64,000 nucleotides of DNA. Source: Undaria pinnatifida. Lineage: Eukaryota; Sar; Phaeophyceae; Laminariales; Alariaceae. The position numbers and the translations under genes were made by a program. Positions 63,500 through 64,000 of the stretch are shown here, one piece after another (the first letter of the stretch is position 1; each line of letters opens with the position of its first letter). The notes beneath the pieces are model-generated. The model was given only the letters and a program-made list of their open reading frames with translations, did not search any database and was not told the origin of the DNA. The stretch spans positions 129,155 through 193,154 of the forward strand of contig JABAKD010000104.1 in NCBI GenBank assembly GCA_012845835.1, given 5' to 3'.

Positions 63500-64000
63500 T
63501 ACCATAATAAGGGTTATGCCCCTTTATATGGTGCGGTGGATCGAGGTCTGTCGCGCGATTGACACACCCTCCTGTTCCATGCGATCATAGAAAGGGCTTC
63601 GCGTTGCTTAGACTAAACATTCCGATATGAATCTCCAATGGGATGGTGTTAGACATGTGTCATGCTGCGTCAAACAAACCGCCTCGTAGCTTGTTGTTGT
63701 CAGCGAGGTGCAGAGTCGCTCGTGCTACAATAATAATAGCGGCTCAGACCCGGTGGTAACGAGAACTGGGGGTACTTCCCTACAGTAGCCTCGGTCATGA
63801 TAATCAATGACCTACGTCGTCTGGCGATGGAACCCAATGGAGAAAGAAAACGCGAGGAGATAGTAGAAGGGATGAGTAAAATGAATTCGAATGAAATCAT
63901 ATGGCGTTTTCTGTGGACAATGGATGGATTGCGTGAACTGCTTCCCTGTAAGTTATTAACGCTGTCGTTGCTGTTGCACGAGTTCCCCCAATCATTTCCA
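63500..64000. other. Right edge, one end of element E
   Basis: Positions 63768-63796 match the element E end (reverse complement GACCGAGGCTACTGTAGGGA). The other end was not found within the window's last 500 bases or just left of it. No gene recognised. Confidence 0.5.

Noticed and set aside
1-64000. Bacterial features such as CRISPR arrays, operons, riboswitches or rRNA
   Set aside because: None seen; the intron-exon genes and retroelements show this is nuclear eukaryotic DNA.

Overview
The window looks like intergenic and intronic DNA from a large-genome, intron-rich eukaryote. There are no bacterial-style operons, CRISPR arrays or rRNA genes. It shows long GT-AG introns, many dispersed repeats, tRNA-related SINE-like elements, inverted-repeat elements, a decayed Ty1/copia element and TTAGGG-type internal repeats. 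The one clear gene type encodes a secreted right-handed parallel beta-helix protein with a proline-rich linker and the start of a WSC domain. That architecture, together with gene-poor repeat-rich sequence, suggests a stramenopile alga, perhaps a brown alga. This assignment is inference from gene type only.

The backbone is an old segmental duplication. Copy 1 covers about 7.3-10.4 kb plus 18.8-30.4 kb, with 8 kb of extra repeat-rich DNA between. Copy 2 covers about 48.7-63.4 kb. Each copy carries the beta-helix/WSC gene on the minus strand. In copy 1 it runs from a signal-peptide exon at 36054 to a half WSC domain at 19268, with a first intron of about 7.5 kb. In copy 2 it runs from 60490 to 52727, and its first exon must lie beyond the right edge. 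Exon lengths and phases agree between copies across nearly the whole model, except at one exon where copy 1 has a 1-base deletion.

Other regions: 0-7 kb is repeats and unrecognised sequence. 10.4-18.8 kb holds dispersed-repeat copies, a G-rich tandem block and a GTT microsatellite. 30.4-36 kb is short tandem duplications and repeats within intron 1. 37.9-40.1 kb is a striking satellite built on the palindrome GGAAGCTTCC with CCCTAA arrays at recurrent positions. 40.1-42.2 kb is a broken copia pol. 42.7-45.3 kb is a foldback pair of the commonest dispersed repeat with a poly-G tract of about 100 bases. 46.1-48.5 kb holds minus-strand open frames I cannot name.

The most unusual signal is a set of tiny palindromes centred on TA (TAGTCTA, TACCAGGTA, TACTTCGAAGTA) scattered over the window. 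Comparing the two duplication copies shows some of them are clean 5- or 7-base insertions at a TA, as expected for excision footprints of TA-targeting DNA transposons.
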